Part shown: piece by piece, positions 8,556 through 18,221 of the stretch
Position numbering within the stretch: position 1 is the first letter of the stretch
Layout of the letters: the number at the start of each line of letters is the position of its first letter
NCBI RefSeq assembly: GCF_020567705.1
Contig: NZ_JAJDJU010000009.1
Span: 1 to 64,000 of the forward strand
Length of the DNA: 64,000 bases
From: Acidocella sp. KAb 2-4
Lineage (GTDB): Bacteria > Pseudomonadota > Alphaproteobacteria > Acetobacterales > Acetobacteraceae
Direction: 5' to 3'
Notes under the pieces: model-generated
Told to the model about the DNA's origin: nothing
Seen by the model: only the letters and a program-made list of their open reading frames with translations
Databases searched by the model: none
Position numbers and translations under genes: made by a program

Positions 8556-9977
8556 ATGAGTTATACGATAAAGTCAGACAAGGTTGGCGCGATAGAGCAG
8601 CACGGCATCGACCCGATACCGACCACGGATCGTCACGGATCACCGTTTGAACTTTTTAAATTATGGGTCGGCGCCAACGTCAACTACGTCGTCATCGTCA
8701 CAGGCGCGTTCGCATTGTCGGTGGGGGTGACATTCGTTCAAGCCGTGACCGCGATCTTGCTTGGCAATCTGATTGGCTGCCTGATGGTTGGTCTCACCTC
8801 GATCCAAGGCCCGAGAACGGGCACCTCGGGGATGATGACATCGCGGGTCAGCTTCGGGCAGTTGGGCTCTATGCTGCCAAAGATCGTCAACGTCGTATCA
8901 GCTCTGAGTTGGTTCTCAATCAACTCCATTGTCGCGACGCAAGCGCTTAATGAGCTATTTAATATCGCCGGATATACCGGGCATAGCGCCGTGTGGGTCG
9001 CACTTGGTATCGTTCTCGCGGCAGAGATCATTGTTGCCGTCTACGGTCACGCCACGATTATCGCGGCTGAGGGTCTCATTGCCGTGGTCCTGGCGGTGCT
9101 GTTCCTGGGCCTGGCATACTTCGTTGTGCCGCACGTGCCGATGCAGCAGATGCTGACGTTCAACTCTCATCAAGGCACGTTCAGCGCATGGCTTGTGGCG
9201 CTGGGGATCATCGTATCCTACCCGATTGGCTGGACGAATTTTGCCTCCGATTACAGCCGGTATTTCCCGCCCACAATGAGCTGGCAGAAGATTGCCCTCT
9301 CCGCTGGTCTCGGCCAGTTTGTTTCCCTTACGCTGTGTGAGATCATTGGCGTGGTGTTTGCGATTGCCGTCGGTGGTAACCTTGGCAATGATCCTGTCAG
9401 CCAGCTTGGACATTTTCTGCCGACCTGGTTCATGGTGCCGTTGCTGATCGCCGTGATATTTGGCGGTGTCGCGGCCAATGTTCCCAACGGTTACACTGCC
9501 AGCCTTGGGCTGCTTGCTCTGCGCCTGCCCATGACGCGTGTTGTCTCTCTGGCCGTCATTGCCTTGTTTACCGTGTGTGTTCGTGTCGCGGTTGTGTATT
9601 ATGGCGAGTTTTTCGATGTCTATCAGAACTTCTTAAATTACATGGTGTTCTGGACCGGCCCCTGGGCGGCAATTGTGATTGTCGACTACTTCATGCGTGA
9701 CGGAAATTACAGTTCGGTCGATATGATGAAATGGGGTAGCGGGCGTTATTGGTATCGCAATGGCATATTCTGGCCCGGTGTTACCGCTTTCGCGGCGGGC
9801 ATCATCATGTCGCTCGTTTTTTCTAATTCAGAAACATACGCAAGCCCGCTGATGACGAATGTGTTGGGGTGGGGAGATCTGAGCTTCGAAGCCGGTATAC
9901 TTTCCGCTGCCCTGGTTTATTGGGCGTTGGCGAAATCTAAATATAAGGCTGGAGCGTTTGCGGAGGTTCGTGGATGA
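8556..9977 (+). CDS. NCS1 family permease, probably for creatinine
   Basis: A 473-residue integral membrane protein from the ATG at 8556, preceded by GGAGG nine bases upstream. About twelve hydrophobic helices are visible. The N-terminal SPFELFKLWVGANVNYVVIV and the ATAILLGNLIG / GPRTGTSGMM segments are typical of the purine-cytosine permease (CodB/PucI) branch of nucleobase:cation symporter-1. Placement 35 bases after creatininase and upstream of creatinase argues that it imports creatinine, which resembles the cytosine ring in size and chemistry. That substrate is inference; the family itself carries cytosine, allantoin, hydantoins and purines. Confidence 0.88.
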   Translation: MSYTIKSDKVGAIEQHGIDPIPTTDRHGSPFELFKLWVGANVNYVVIVTGAFALSVGVTFVQAVTAILLGNLIGCLMVGLTSIQGPRTGTSGMMTSRVSFGQLGSMLPKIVNVVSALSWFSINSIVATQALNELFNIAGYTGHSAVWVALGIVLAAEIIVAVYGHATIIAAEGLIAVVLAVLFLGLAYFVVPHVPMQQMLTFNSHQGTFSAWLVALGIIVSYPIGWTNFASDYSRYFPPTMSWQKIALSAGLGQFVSLTLCEIIGVVFAIAVGGNLGNDPVSQLGHFLPTWFMVPLLIAVIFGGVAANVPNGYTASLGLLALRLPMTRVVSLAVIALFTVCVRVAVVYYGEFFDVYQNFLNYMVFWTGPWAAIVIVDYFMRDGNYSSVDMMKWGSGRYWYRNGIFWPGVTAFAAGIIMSLVFSNSETYASPLMTNVLGWGDLSFEAGILSAALVYWALAKSKYKAGAFAEVRG

Positions 9978-10461
9978 TGCATGGAAACACCGAGTTGGTT
10001 TAGTCGACTGTTTTTGGTGGAGATGGATAGATCTGCGAATGATCGTTCGTCTTCCACGACAGAGATCGGCTGACTATAGACGATAATCAATCGTGCCCTG
10101 ACACGGGATATGAAAAAGCGATCGAGCAGTCGAGTCGTCGATATCAGTTTGATTTTTTGCAGCCGGACACGACGTGTCCGGCTGCTCTTTATTTGATCGC
10201 GGTAAAATGATCCGAAGATTAAACGCGAAAATTGCATGAGTTTGATCGCCTGGCGATGTAAAAACAAATCGAAATATTCTGAATTTCATTGGTATTTACT
10301 TGTGATTTCAGTGTTGAGCGTCGCAGCGATTGATGTGTTCTCAAAAGAGAAAAACTCATCTTGTCGATGAAAACTTATCATTTGACGTTTTCCAGAATAC
10401 TTAACAATTTAAGCCCAGGCGGATGCGCCGGCGATGAAAAAATCTAACGGAGAAAATGGTT
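9978..10461. other. Intergenic region between permease and creatinase
   Basis: An AT-rich gap with no credible ORF. It holds an intrinsic terminator at 10159-10193, a palindrome-like element TTCTC-AAAA-GAGAA at 10338-10351 whose arms resemble the GAGA/TCTC arms of the LysR motif upstream of creatininase, a TTGACG hexamer at 10382, and a GGAG ribosome site at 10449. It probably contains a second promoter, so creatinase and downstream genes can be transcribed independently of the creatininase-permease pair. Confidence 0.45.
10159..10193 (+). terminator. Intrinsic terminator after the permease gene
   Basis: A perfect 11-base stem (GCAGCCGGACA at 10159-10169 with TGTCCGGCTGC at 10175-10185) with a five-base loop is followed by TCTTTATTT. 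This is a strong rho-independent terminator shape, about 180 bases after the permease stop. Confidence 0.75.
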
Positions 10462-11670
10462 ATGGAACGGGAGCGTTTACAGGATTTCACGAATAATGGC
10501 GTGAAGGTACAGCCGACCTTCTCGGCGGGTGAGATGACCCGGCGTCTGACCTCGATTCGCAACCATATGGCGGCGAATAAGATTGATGCGGCTTTGTTCA
10601 CGTCGTATCACAATATCTGCTATTATTCCGATTTCACGTATTGTTATTTTGGCCGCCGTTATGGCTTGCTCGTCGATCACAACAACTCGACCAGCATCTC
10701 GGCAGGCATTGATGGTGGCCAGCCCTGGCGCCGCACCTTTGGCGGTAATGTCACCTATACGGACTGGCAGAAGGATAATTATTTCCACGCCGTCCGCCAG
10801 TTGGTTGGTGGTGTCAAGCGTCTGGGCATTGAATTCGACCACGTCAACATTGACCTGCTCAACCTGCTCAAGGCCGAGTTCCCGACCATCGAATTTGTTG
10901 ACATTGCCTATCCTGCACAGCGTCTGCGTATGATCAAGTCGGCTGAGGAAATCGAGCACATCACCAAGATGGCGAAGATTGCCGATATCGGCGGTGCGGC
11001 TTGCGTTGAGGCGACCAAGGTTGGTGTGCCGGAGCATGAGGTGGCGCTGCACTCGACCGCGACGATGGTGCGTGAAATCGCGAATACCTGGCCGCATGCG
11101 GAATTGATGGACACCTGGACTTGGTTCCAGTCCGGCATCAACACCGACGGCGCGCATAATCCGGTCACGAGCCGTAAGATCGAGCGCGGCGACATCCTCA
11201 GCCTGAACTGTTTCCCGATGGTGGCTGGCTACTACGTAGCTCTGGAGCGCACGCTGTTCGCGGAGACCGCGACCGACGAGCATATCCGTCTGTGGGACTT
11301 CAATTGCCGTGTGCATGATCGCGGCAAAGACCTGCTGGTGCCGGGCAATAAATGCTCCGACGTGGCGAAGGAACTGAATGAGATGTACGCCACCGAGGGG
11401 CTGCTGCAATACCGCTCCTTCGGCTATGGCCACTCCTTCGGCGTGCTTTGCCACTACTACGGCCGCGAGGGCGCGCTCGAGCTGCGCGAAGATTGCGACA
11501 CCGTGCTGGAGCCGGGTATGGTCGTATCGATGGAGCCGATGATCACCATCCCCGAGGACAAGCCGGGTGCCGGTGGTTATCGCGAGCACGACATTCTCGT
11601 GATCACCGAGGGCGGCAACCGTAACATCACCGGTTTCCCCTACGGTCCTGAGCACCTGATCGTGAAGTAA
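10462..11670 (+). CDS. Creatinase (creatine amidinohydrolase)
   Basis: A 402-residue enzyme that splits creatine into sarcosine and urea (EC 3.5.3.3). It belongs to the pitta-bread fold (M24-like, metal-free) family. The start is set at the second ATG, 9 bases after GGAG; with it the catalytic histidine of the INTDGAHNPVT motif is His232, the same number as in the Pseudomonas enzyme, and the length is nearly identical (402 versus 403). Other recognisable blocks are FTSYHNICYYSDF, IDGGQPWRRT, the ELMDTWTWFQSG segment and FGYGHSFG. It stands between the permease and glyA, with its own upstream AT-rich region and a large hairpin after its stop. Confidence 0.96.
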   Translation: MERERLQDFTNNGVKVQPTFSAGEMTRRLTSIRNHMAANKIDAALFTSYHNICYYSDFTYCYFGRRYGLLVDHNNSTSISAGIDGGQPWRRTFGGNVTYTDWQKDNYFHAVRQLVGGVKRLGIEFDHVNIDLLNLLKAEFPTIEFVDIAYPAQRLRMIKSAEEIEHITKMAKIADIGGAACVEATKVGVPEHEVALHSTATMVREIANTWPHAELMDTWTWFQSGINTDGAHNPVTSRKIERGDILSLNCFPMVAGYYVALERTLFAETATDEHIRLWDFNCRVHDRGKDLLVPGNKCSDVAKELNEMYATEGLLQYRSFGYGHSFGVLCHYYGREGALELREDCDTVLEPGMVVSMEPMITIPEDKPGAGGYREHDILVITEGGNRNITGFPYGPEHLIVK

Positions 11671-11676
11671 TGTCCC

Positions 11677-11710
11677 GCGGCGTGGCGGGTTCAAGGCTCC
11701 GCCACGCCGC
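11677..11710 (+). terminator. Twelve-base-pair hairpin between creatinase and glyA
   Basis: GCGGCGTGGCGG at 11677-11688 pairs perfectly with CCGCCACGCCGC at 11699-11710 around a ten-base loop. No T-run follows (AATGCTTTAAATTTTG), so it may be a weak terminator, an RNA-stability element protecting the creatinase message, or a processing site rather than a full stop before glyA. Confidence 0.5.
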
Positions 11711-11754
11711 AATGCTTTAAATTTTGAAAACGACGGATGGGGAGGGGCAAGCTC

Positions 11755-13077
11755 ATGGATGTTATTGCAAACATCAAGACCGAGCAGGTTGTCGCATCAC
11801 AGGATGTGCGCGAATTTTTTGACCTTGATTTGGCGCGTAGCGATGCAGCGATCGCGGATGCCCTTCGGCACGAGCTTGGCCGCCAGCGCCACGGGCTTGA
11901 GCTGATCGCCAGCGAAAACATCGTCTCGCGTGCGGTTTTGCAAGCGCAAGGCAGCATTCTGACGAACAAATACGCCGAGGGTTATCCGGGCAAGCGCTAT
12001 TATGGTGGCTGCGAGCATGTCGATGTCATCGAGCAGCTCGCGATTGACCGTGCCAAGCAACTGTTCGGTTGTGAGTTCGCCAACGTGCAGCCGCATTCGG
12101 GGGCGCAGGCCAATGGCGCGGTGCTGTTCGCGCTGTTGCAGCCGGGCGACACCATCATGGGCATGAGCCTGGCCCATGGCGGGCATTTGACGCATGGCGC
12201 CGCCCCGACGCTTTCCGGCAAATGGCTGCATGCCGTGCAGTACGGGGTCAGCGCCGAGACGCAGACCATCGACTACGACCAGGTGGCGGCGCTGGCGCGT
12301 GAGCACCGCCCGAAGCTGATCATTGCCGGTGGCTCGGCCATTCCCCGCGTCATCGATTTCGCCCGCTTCCGGGCGATTGCCGATGAGGTGGGCGCGTATC
12401 TGATGGTCGATATCGCCCATATCGCCGGCCTGGTGGCGGCGGGTGTGCATCCCAGCCCGTTCCCGCACGCGCATGTGGCCACCAGCACCACGCATAAAAC
12501 ATTGCGCGGCCCCCGTGGCGGCCTCATCCTCACCAACGACGAGGCGCTGGCCAAGAAGTTCAACTCGGCGGTGTTCCCTGGCCTGCAGGGCGGCCCGTTG
12601 GAGCACGTGATCGCGGCCAAGGCGGTGGCCTTTGGCGAGGCGCTGAGCCCCAAATTCAAGACCTACGCGCAGGCGGTGGTCGCCAACGCTGCCGTGCTGG
12701 CCGAGCGTCTGGCCGGCAATGGCTGCGGCATCGTCTCCGGCGGCACCGACACGCATCTCGTGCTGGTGGATTTGCGGCCCAAGGGGCTGACCGGCAAGGC
12801 GGTTGAACAGGCGCTCGACCGCGCTGGCATCACCTGCAACAAGAACGGCATCCCGTTCGATCCGGAGAAGCCGATGATCACCTCCGGCATCCGCCTGGGC
12901 ACGCCGGCCTGCACCACGCGCGGCTTCGGCACCGCCGAGTTCGTGCAGGTGGCGGACCTGATCGTGGAAATGCTCGACGTCATCGGCAAGCCTGCCGAGG
13001 AGGCCGTAACCGCGGCGGTGCGGCAGAAGGTCAACACGCTGTGTGAAGCCTTCCCGCTTTATCCGTCGCTCAGCTGA
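11755..13077 (+). CDS. glyA: Serine hydroxymethyltransferase
   Basis: A 440-residue PLP enzyme from the ATG at 11755 with GGGGAGGGG about nine bases upstream. Hallmarks include [15 protein letters not shown] near residue 45, [43 protein letters not shown] and the PLP-lysine block [14 protein letters not shown] (about residue 240). It interconverts serine and glycine with methylene-tetrahydrofolate. In this cluster it would combine the glycine from sarcosine with the methylene group released by sarcosine oxidase to give serine for SdaA. A housekeeping glyA probably exists elsewhere; this copy is a catabolic one by context. Confidence 0.96.
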   Translation: MDVIANIKTEQVVASQDVREFFDLDLARSDAAIADALRHELGRQRHGLELIASENIVSRAVLQAQGSILTNKYAEGYPGKRYYGGCEHVDVIEQLAIDRAKQLFGCEFANVQPHSGAQANGAVLFALLQPGDTIMGMSLAHGGHLTHGAAPTLSGKWLHAVQYGVSAETQTIDYDQVAALAREHRPKLIIAGGSAIPRVIDFARFRAIADEVGAYLMVDIAHIAGLVAAGVHPSPFPHAHVATSTTHKTLRGPRGGLILTNDEALAKKFNSAVFPGLQGGPLEHVIAAKAVAFGEALSPKFKTYAQAVVANAAVLAERLAGNGCGIVSGGTDTHLVLVDLRPKGLTGKAVEQALDRAGITCNKNGIPFDPEKPMITSGIRLGTPACTTRGFGTAEFVQVADLIVEMLDVIGKPAEEAVTAAVRQKVNTLCEAFPLYPSLS

Positions 13078-13147
13078 GAGATCCCCGCGGCAGCGGGATT
13101 TCCAAAACCAACACAAACCAACCCGAAGCTTAAGGCGTCACCATCTC

Positions 13148-14401
13148 ATGCAACGCTACTCCGCTCTCGCGCTGATCAAGCAGTCGCTGAACGGCCACAA
13201 AGGCTGGAAGCCTCAATGGCGCGATCCCGAACCCAAATCGTCTTACGACGTGATCATCATCGGTGGTGGTGGTCACGGCCTCGGCGCCGCCTATTACCTG
13301 GCCAAGAAGCATGGCATCCGCAATGTCGCGGTGCTGGAGAAGGGCTGGATCGGCGGCGGCAATACCGGCCGCAACACCACCATCATCCGCTCGAATTACC
13401 TGTTCGATGAGAGCGCCGCGCTCTACGATCACGCGCTGCAGATGTGGGAGGGCCTGTCGCAGGACCTCAACTACAACGTCATGTTCTCGCAGCGCGGCGT
13501 GCTGATGGTGGCGCATAACGTACACGACGAGCAGAGCTTCAAGCGCCACGTTTATGCCAACCGCCTGAACGGCGTTGACAATGAGTGGCTGACGCCGGAA
13601 CAGGCGAAGGCCTTCTGCCCGCCGTTGAACATCGCGCCAGGCATGCGCCATGCCGTCACCGGCGCGGCGCTGCAGCGCCGGGCGGGCACGGCCCGCCACG
13701 ATGCCGTGGCCTGGGGTTACGCCCGCGGCGCCGACGCGCTGGGGGTCGATATCATCCAGAATTGCGAGGTCACCGGCATTGAGCGCGACGCCACCGGCCG
13801 CGTGACGGGTGTGCAAACCACGCGCGGGCGCATCGGCGCGCGCAAGATCGGCGTCAGCGCCGCGGGCAGCACCTCGCTGGTGATGGAGATGGCCGGGCTG
13901 CGCATGCCGCTGGAGAGTTATCCGCTGCAGGCGCTGGTGTCGGAGCCGGTGAAGCCGATCTTCCCCTGCGTGGTGATGTCCAACACCATCCACGCCTATA
14001 TCAGTCAGTCCGACAAGGGCGAGCTGGTGATCGGCGCGGGCACGGATTCCTATGTCTCCTACAGCCAGCGCGGCGCGCTGCATATTCCGATGCACACGCT
14101 GGAGGCGATCTGCGAGCTGTTCCCGATCTTCCGCCGTATGCGGATGATGCGCAACTGGGGCGGCATTGTCGATGTCACGCCGGACCGCTCGCCGATTTTG
14201 GGCAAGACCCCGGTGCCTGGTTTGTACGTGAATTGCGGCTGGGGCACGGGCGGCTTCAAAGCCACCCCAGGCTCGGCGGATCTGCTCGCCTACACCATCG
14301 CCAAGGACGAGCCGCACCCGATCAACGCCCCATTCAACCTCGAGCGCTTTGGCGCCGGCCGGCTGATCGACGAAGCCGCCGCCGCCGCGGTCGCCCATTG
14401 A
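13148..14401 (+). CDS. soxB: Sarcosine oxidase, beta subunit
   Basis: A 417-residue flavoprotein from the ATG at 13148 (longer readings overlap glyA). The N-terminal dinucleotide-binding motif [18 protein letters not shown] begins near residue 39. [18 protein letters not shown] is the typical SoxB block, and [14 protein letters not shown] near residue 183 contains the histidine that in this family carries covalent FMN. It is the FAD/FMN subunit of the heterotetrameric enzyme that oxidises sarcosine to glycine with transfer of the methyl carbon to tetrahydrofolate. The order soxB-D-A-G is the standard one for this operon. Confidence 0.95.
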   Translation: MQRYSALALIKQSLNGHKGWKPQWRDPEPKSSYDVIIIGGGGHGLGAAYYLAKKHGIRNVAVLEKGWIGGGNTGRNTTIIRSNYLFDESAALYDHALQMWEGLSQDLNYNVMFSQRGVLMVAHNVHDEQSFKRHVYANRLNGVDNEWLTPEQAKAFCPPLNIAPGMRHAVTGAALQRRAGTARHDAVAWGYARGADALGVDIIQNCEVTGIERDATGRVTGVQTTRGRIGARKIGVSAAGSTSLVMEMAGLRMPLESYPLQALVSEPVKPIFPCVVMSNTIHAYISQSDKGELVIGAGTDSYVSYSQRGALHIPMHTLEAICELFPIFRRMRMMRNWGGIVDVTPDRSPILGKTPVPGLYVNCGWGTGGFKATPGSADLLAYTIAKDEPHPINAPFNLERFGAGRLIDEAAAAAVAH

Positions 14402-14414
14402 AGGACGCCAAGCA

Positions 14415-14684
14415 ATGCTCCTAATTCCCTGCCCCTATTGCGGCAACCGGCCCGAGATCGAGTTCGCCTATGGCGGCGAGGCGCACGTCGTGCGCGCCGC
14501 CGATCCTCGCAAGGAGGACGACGCGGCCTGGACCGAGTTCCTCTATTTCCGGAAGAACCCGCGCGGCGACCATGCCGAGCGCTGGCGCCACGCGTTTGGC
14601 TGTGGCCGGTTCTTCAACGTCAAGCGCAACACCTACACTGACCATATCGAGGCGAGTTATCGCATCGGGGAGACGCTCCCATGA
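14415..14684 (+). CDS. soxD: Sarcosine oxidase, delta subunit
   Basis: An 89-residue protein, the normal size for SoxD. The zinc ligands Cys6, Cys9, His59 and Cys63 are all present (PCPYCGNRPE near the start and RHAFGCGRFFNVKRNT later). It is a small structural subunit of the heterotetrameric sarcosine oxidase. It starts 13 bases after soxB and overlaps soxA by four bases (ATGA). Confidence 0.95.
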   Translation: MLLIPCPYCGNRPEIEFAYGGEAHVVRAADPRKEDDAAWTEFLYFRKNPRGDHAERWRHAFGCGRFFNVKRNTYTDHIEASYRIGETLP

Positions 14685-17659
14685 CGCAGCCCTATCGGCT
14701 TTCCGCAGGCGGCCGGATCGACCGCGCCCGCACGCTCACCTTCAGCTTCGACGGCAAGCGCTACACCGGCCATCCCGGTGACACGCTCGCCTCGGCCCTG
14801 CTCGCCAATGGCGTGCATCTCGTTGGCCGTTCGTTCAAATATCACCGCCCCCGCGGCATCCTCACCGCTGGCGGCGAGGAACCCAACGCGCTGGTCGGCG
14901 TCGGGCGCGATGATGCGCATTTCACGCCCAATCTGCGCGCCACCCAGGTCGAGCTCTATGATGGCCTGACCTCCGAGAGCCAGAACCGCGCGCCCTCGCT
15001 GGAGCGTGATTACGGCGCGATCAACGATGTATTCTGGCGCTTCTTCCCGGCCGGGTTCTACTACAAGACCTTCATGTGGCCGCGGAAGGCGTGGACGAAG
15101 TTCTTCGAGCCGCGCATCCGCGAGATGGCCGGCCTCGGCCGCTCGCCCCAAACCCCGGATGCCGCCCGCTACGCCCAGCGCTTCGCGCATTGCGACGTGC
15201 TGGTGGTCGGCGCGGGCCCGGCGGGCCTCGCCGCCGCCCTGGCCGCCGCCAAGACCGGCGCGCGGGTGATCCTGTGCGATGAGCAATCCGAGGCAGGCGG
15301 ATCGCTGCTGGCCGAGCCCGACGCGCAGATCGACGGCCTGCCCGCCGCCGAATGGCTGAAGACCGCGCTGGCCCAGCTCGCCGCCTATCCGCAGGTGAAG
15401 CTGCTCACCCGCACCACCGCCTTCGGCTACTTTCCGCACAACATGATCGGCCTCGCCCAGGCGCTGACCGACCACGAGGGCGAGCGCAGCGACGCGCAGC
15501 CGCGCGGCCGGCTGTGGCAGGTGCGCGCCAAGCGCGTGGTCATCGCCGCGGGCGCCATCGAGCGGCCGCTGGTGTTCCCGGATAATGACCGGCCCGGCAT
15601 CATGCTGGCCGAGGCCGCGCGGATCTATCTCGAGCGCTACGGCGTGCTGCCCGGCCGCCGGGCGCTGATCTTCACCGCGCATGATGGCGCCTACCGCACA
15701 GCGCTGGCGCTGCACCGCGCCGGCTGCGCGATCGCCGGCATCGTCGATCTGCGGCCGAATGCGGGCGGGCCCTGGGTGGCCGCCGCGCAAAAGGCGGGGC
15801 TGGCCATATACCCGGCCTCGACCATCGCCACCACGGATGGGCGCCTGCGCATCACCGGCGCCACCATCAAGCCGATCGCCGGCGGCAGCGGGCAGCGCGT
15901 GAGCTGCGACACGCTGCTGATGTCGGGCGGCTTCACGCCGAGCGTGCATCTGTTCTCGCAAAGCCGCGGCAAGCTGGTGTTCGATGCCACGCTGGACGCC
16001 TTCCTCCCCGGCGCGCCGGCCGAGGCATGTAGCGTCGCCGGCAGCGCCGCGGGTGTGCCGTCTCTGGCCGAGGTTCTGGCCTCGGGCGCCGAGGCGGGCG
16101 CCGCCGCCGCGGGGGGCAGCGCTGTCAGCTATCAGGTGACCAACGCGCCGGTGGCGCAAGGCGGCTTCATCGGCGCCGTGCCCTATCATGGCGATCCCGG
16201 TTCGGTCCGCGCCTTCCTCGACTACCAGAACGACGTCACCGCCAAGGACATCGCGCTGGCGATGCGCGAGGGCATGAAGTCGGTCGAGCATGTCAAGCGC
16301 TTCACCACCAACGGCATGGCCACCGATCAGGGCAAGCTGTCGAACATGAACGCGCTCGGGATCATGTCGCCCGTGCTGGGCAAGCCGGTCCCCGCGATCG
16401 GCACCACCACCTTCCGCATGCCCTATACGCCGGTGCCGTTCGGCTATTTCGCGGGCTATGCGCGCGGGGAACTCTTCGAGCCCGAGCGCCGCACCGCGAT
16501 CCATAGCTGGGCCGAGGCCCAGGGCGCGGTGTTCGAGGATGTCAGCCTGTGGAAGCGCGCCCGATACTTCCCGCGCGGCTCCGAGGACATGCACAAGGCG
16601 GTGGCGCGCGAATGCCGCGCCGTGCGCAACGGGGTTGGCATTTTCGATGCCTCCACCCTGGGCAAGATCGAGGTCGTCGGCCCCGATGCCGCCGAGTTCC
16701 TCAACCGCATGTACATCAACGCCTGGACCAAGCTGCAGCCCGGCAAGCTGCGCTACGGCATCCTGCTGCGCGAGGACGGCTTCGTCATCGATGACGGCGT
16801 GATCGGCCGCATCACCGATACGCGGTTCCATGTCACCACCACCACCGGCGGCGCGGCCCGCGTGCTGACGATGATGGAGGATTACCTGCAGACCGAGTTC
16901 CCCGAACTCAATGTCTGGCTGACCTCGACCACCGAGCAATACGCGGTGATCGCGGTGCAGGGGCCGATGGCGCGCAAGGTCGTGGCGCCGCTGATCACGG
17001 GGGCGGATATCTCCGCCGAGGCGCTGCCGCATATGAGCATGGTGGAATGCAAGATCGCCGGTGTCCCGGCCCGCCTGTTCCGCGTCAGCTTCACCGGCGA
17101 GCTCGGCTTCGAGATCAACGTGCCCGCCGATTACGGCCGCGCCGTGTGGGAGGCGCTGATGGCCAGCGGCAAGCCGTATGACATCACGCCCTATGGCACC
17201 GAGACCATGCACGTGCTGCGCGCCGAGAAGGGCTACATCATCGTCGGCCAGGAGACCGACGGCACGGTGACCCCGGATGATGTCGGCTATGCCGGCATGA
17301 TCGGCAAGGCCAAGCCGGATTTCGTCGGCAAACGCGCTCTGGCCCGCAAGGCCTTTGCCGAGCAGACCAACCGCAAGCAGCTCGTTGGCCTGCTCACCGA
17401 CGACCCCACGCTCGTGCTCGACGAGGGCGCGCATATCGTCGCCGATCCCGCGCAACCCAAGCCGATGACCATGCTCGGCCACATCACCTCCTCGTATTGG
17501 AGCGAGACGCTTGGCCGCTCCGTCGCCCTGGCGCTGCTGCGCGATGGCCGGGCGCGTACCGGCGAGCAGCTCTACGTGCCGCTCGCCACCGGCAATGCCC
17601 GCGTCAGCGTCGTCGCGCCCGTCTTCTATGATCCGGAAGGAACCAGGCTCAATGGATAA
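14681..17659 (+). CDS. soxA: Sarcosine oxidase, alpha subunit
   Basis: A 992-residue subunit in the usual order: an N-terminal ferredoxin-like region without iron-sulphur cysteines (FDGKRYTGHPGDTLASALLA, about residues 24-43), an NAD-binding dinucleotide fold (VLVVGAGPAGLAAALAAA, GAGPAG at 177-182), and a C-terminal GcvT-like aminomethyltransferase domain (roughly 610-990) that binds tetrahydrofolate. The GcvT part takes the methyl-derived carbon from the imine intermediate to make 5,10-methylene-tetrahydrofolate. It overlaps soxD by four bases and soxG by eight bases. Confidence 0.96.
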   Translation: MTQPYRLSAGGRIDRARTLTFSFDGKRYTGHPGDTLASALLANGVHLVGRSFKYHRPRGILTAGGEEPNALVGVGRDDAHFTPNLRATQVELYDGLTSESQNRAPSLERDYGAINDVFWRFFPAGFYYKTFMWPRKAWTKFFEPRIREMAGLGRSPQTPDAARYAQRFAHCDVLVVGAGPAGLAAALAAAKTGARVILCDEQSEAGGSLLAEPDAQIDGLPAAEWLKTALAQLAAYPQVKLLTRTTAFGYFPHNMIGLAQALTDHEGERSDAQPRGRLWQVRAKRVVIAAGAIERPLVFPDNDRPGIMLAEAARIYLERYGVLPGRRALIFTAHDGAYRTALALHRAGCAIAGIVDLRPNAGGPWVAAAQKAGLAIYPASTIATTDGRLRITGATIKPIAGGSGQRVSCDTLLMSGGFTPSVHLFSQSRGKLVFDATLDAFLPGAPAEACSVAGSAAGVPSLAEVLASGAEAGAAAAGGSAVSYQVTNAPVAQGGFIGAVPYHGDPGSVRAFLDYQNDVTAKDIALAMREGMKSVEHVKRFTTNGMATDQGKLSNMNALGIMSPVLGKPVPAIGTTTFRMPYTPVPFGYFAGYARGELFEPERRTAIHSWAEAQGAVFEDVSLWKRARYFPRGSEDMHKAVARECRAVRNGVGIFDASTLGKIEVVGPDAAEFLNRMYINAWTKLQPGKLRYGILLREDGFVIDDGVIGRITDTRFHVTTTTGGAARVLTMMEDYLQTEFPELNVWLTSTTEQYAVIAVQGPMARKVVAPLITGADISAEALPHMSMVECKIAGVPARLFRVSFTGELGFEINVPADYGRAVWEALMASGKPYDITPYGTETMHVLRAEKGYIIVGQETDGTVTPDDVGYAGMIGKAKPDFVGKRALARKAFAEQTNRKQLVGLLTDDPTLVLDEGAHIVADPAQPKPMTMLGHITSSYWSETLGRSVALALLRDGRARTGEQLYVPLATGNARVSVVAPVFYDPEGTRLNG

Positions 17660-18218
17660 TCTTGCAGAGACGACCTCGCTGTCGCGGCTCTTTGCGCTCA
17701 GCGGCCAGGCCGGCGACCGGCGTTGCCGCCCCGTCACCGGCGGCGCCCGCTTCTCGCTGCGCGTGAAGCAGGCATCGCTCGGCGCGGCGGGCGAGGCCCT
17801 GGGCCTCGACCTCACCGGGCCGATCAACCGCGCGGTCAGTTCGGGCCAGCGCACCGCGCTGCGCCTCGGCCCCGATGAGTGGCTGCTGCTGCTCGCGGAG
17901 GCCGACGCCGCCAGCGTCGCCGCCAGCTTGGCGCAACGGCTGACCGATGGGCTCTATTCGCTCGCTGATATCAGCCACCGGCAGACGGGCATCGCGCTCG
18001 AGGGCGCGGCGGTCACCGATCTCCTCAACGGCGGCTGCCCGCTTGATTTCGACCTCGCCGCCTTTCCGGTCGGCATGGCCACGCGCACCATCTTCTTCAA
18101 GGCCGAGATCGTGCTGTGGCGCCAGGATACGGCGCGCTTCCACATGGAAGTCTGGCGCTCCTTCGCGCCCTATGTGTGGTCGCTGCTGGCCAATGTCGGC
18201 CGTGAATACGCGGATTAA
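17652..18218 (+). CDS. soxG: Sarcosine oxidase, gamma subunit
   Basis: A 188-residue protein from the ATG at 17652, which overlaps the soxA stop by eight bases. It has the SoxG features RLGPDEWLLLL (about residue 78), DISHRQTGIALEGA (about residue 105), the segment LLNGGCPLDFD, and a C-terminal FHMEVWRSFAPYVWSLL. It is the smaller non-flavin subunit of the tetramer, related in fold to a GcvT fragment. The position last in soxBDAG is conserved. Confidence 0.93.
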   Translation: MDNLAETTSLSRLFALSGQAGDRRCRPVTGGARFSLRVKQASLGAAGEALGLDLTGPINRAVSSGQRTALRLGPDEWLLLLAEADAASVAASLAQRLTDGLYSLADISHRQTGIALEGAAVTDLLNGGCPLDFDLAAFPVGMATRTIFFKAEIVLWRQDTARFHMEVWRSFAPYVWSLLANVGREYAD

Positions 18219-18221
18219 CCG

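Noticed and set aside
11671-11754. Glycine riboswitch upstream of glyA
   Set aside because: The gap is only 84 bases and is occupied by a simple 12-base-pair hairpin; tandem glycine aptamers would not fit.
14657-17854. A 1065-codon ORF antisense to soxA
   Set aside because: It mirrors a strongly supported gene, its product is a His/Gly/Arg/Ala-rich composition typical of antisense reading of GC-rich codons, and it has no recognisable domain.
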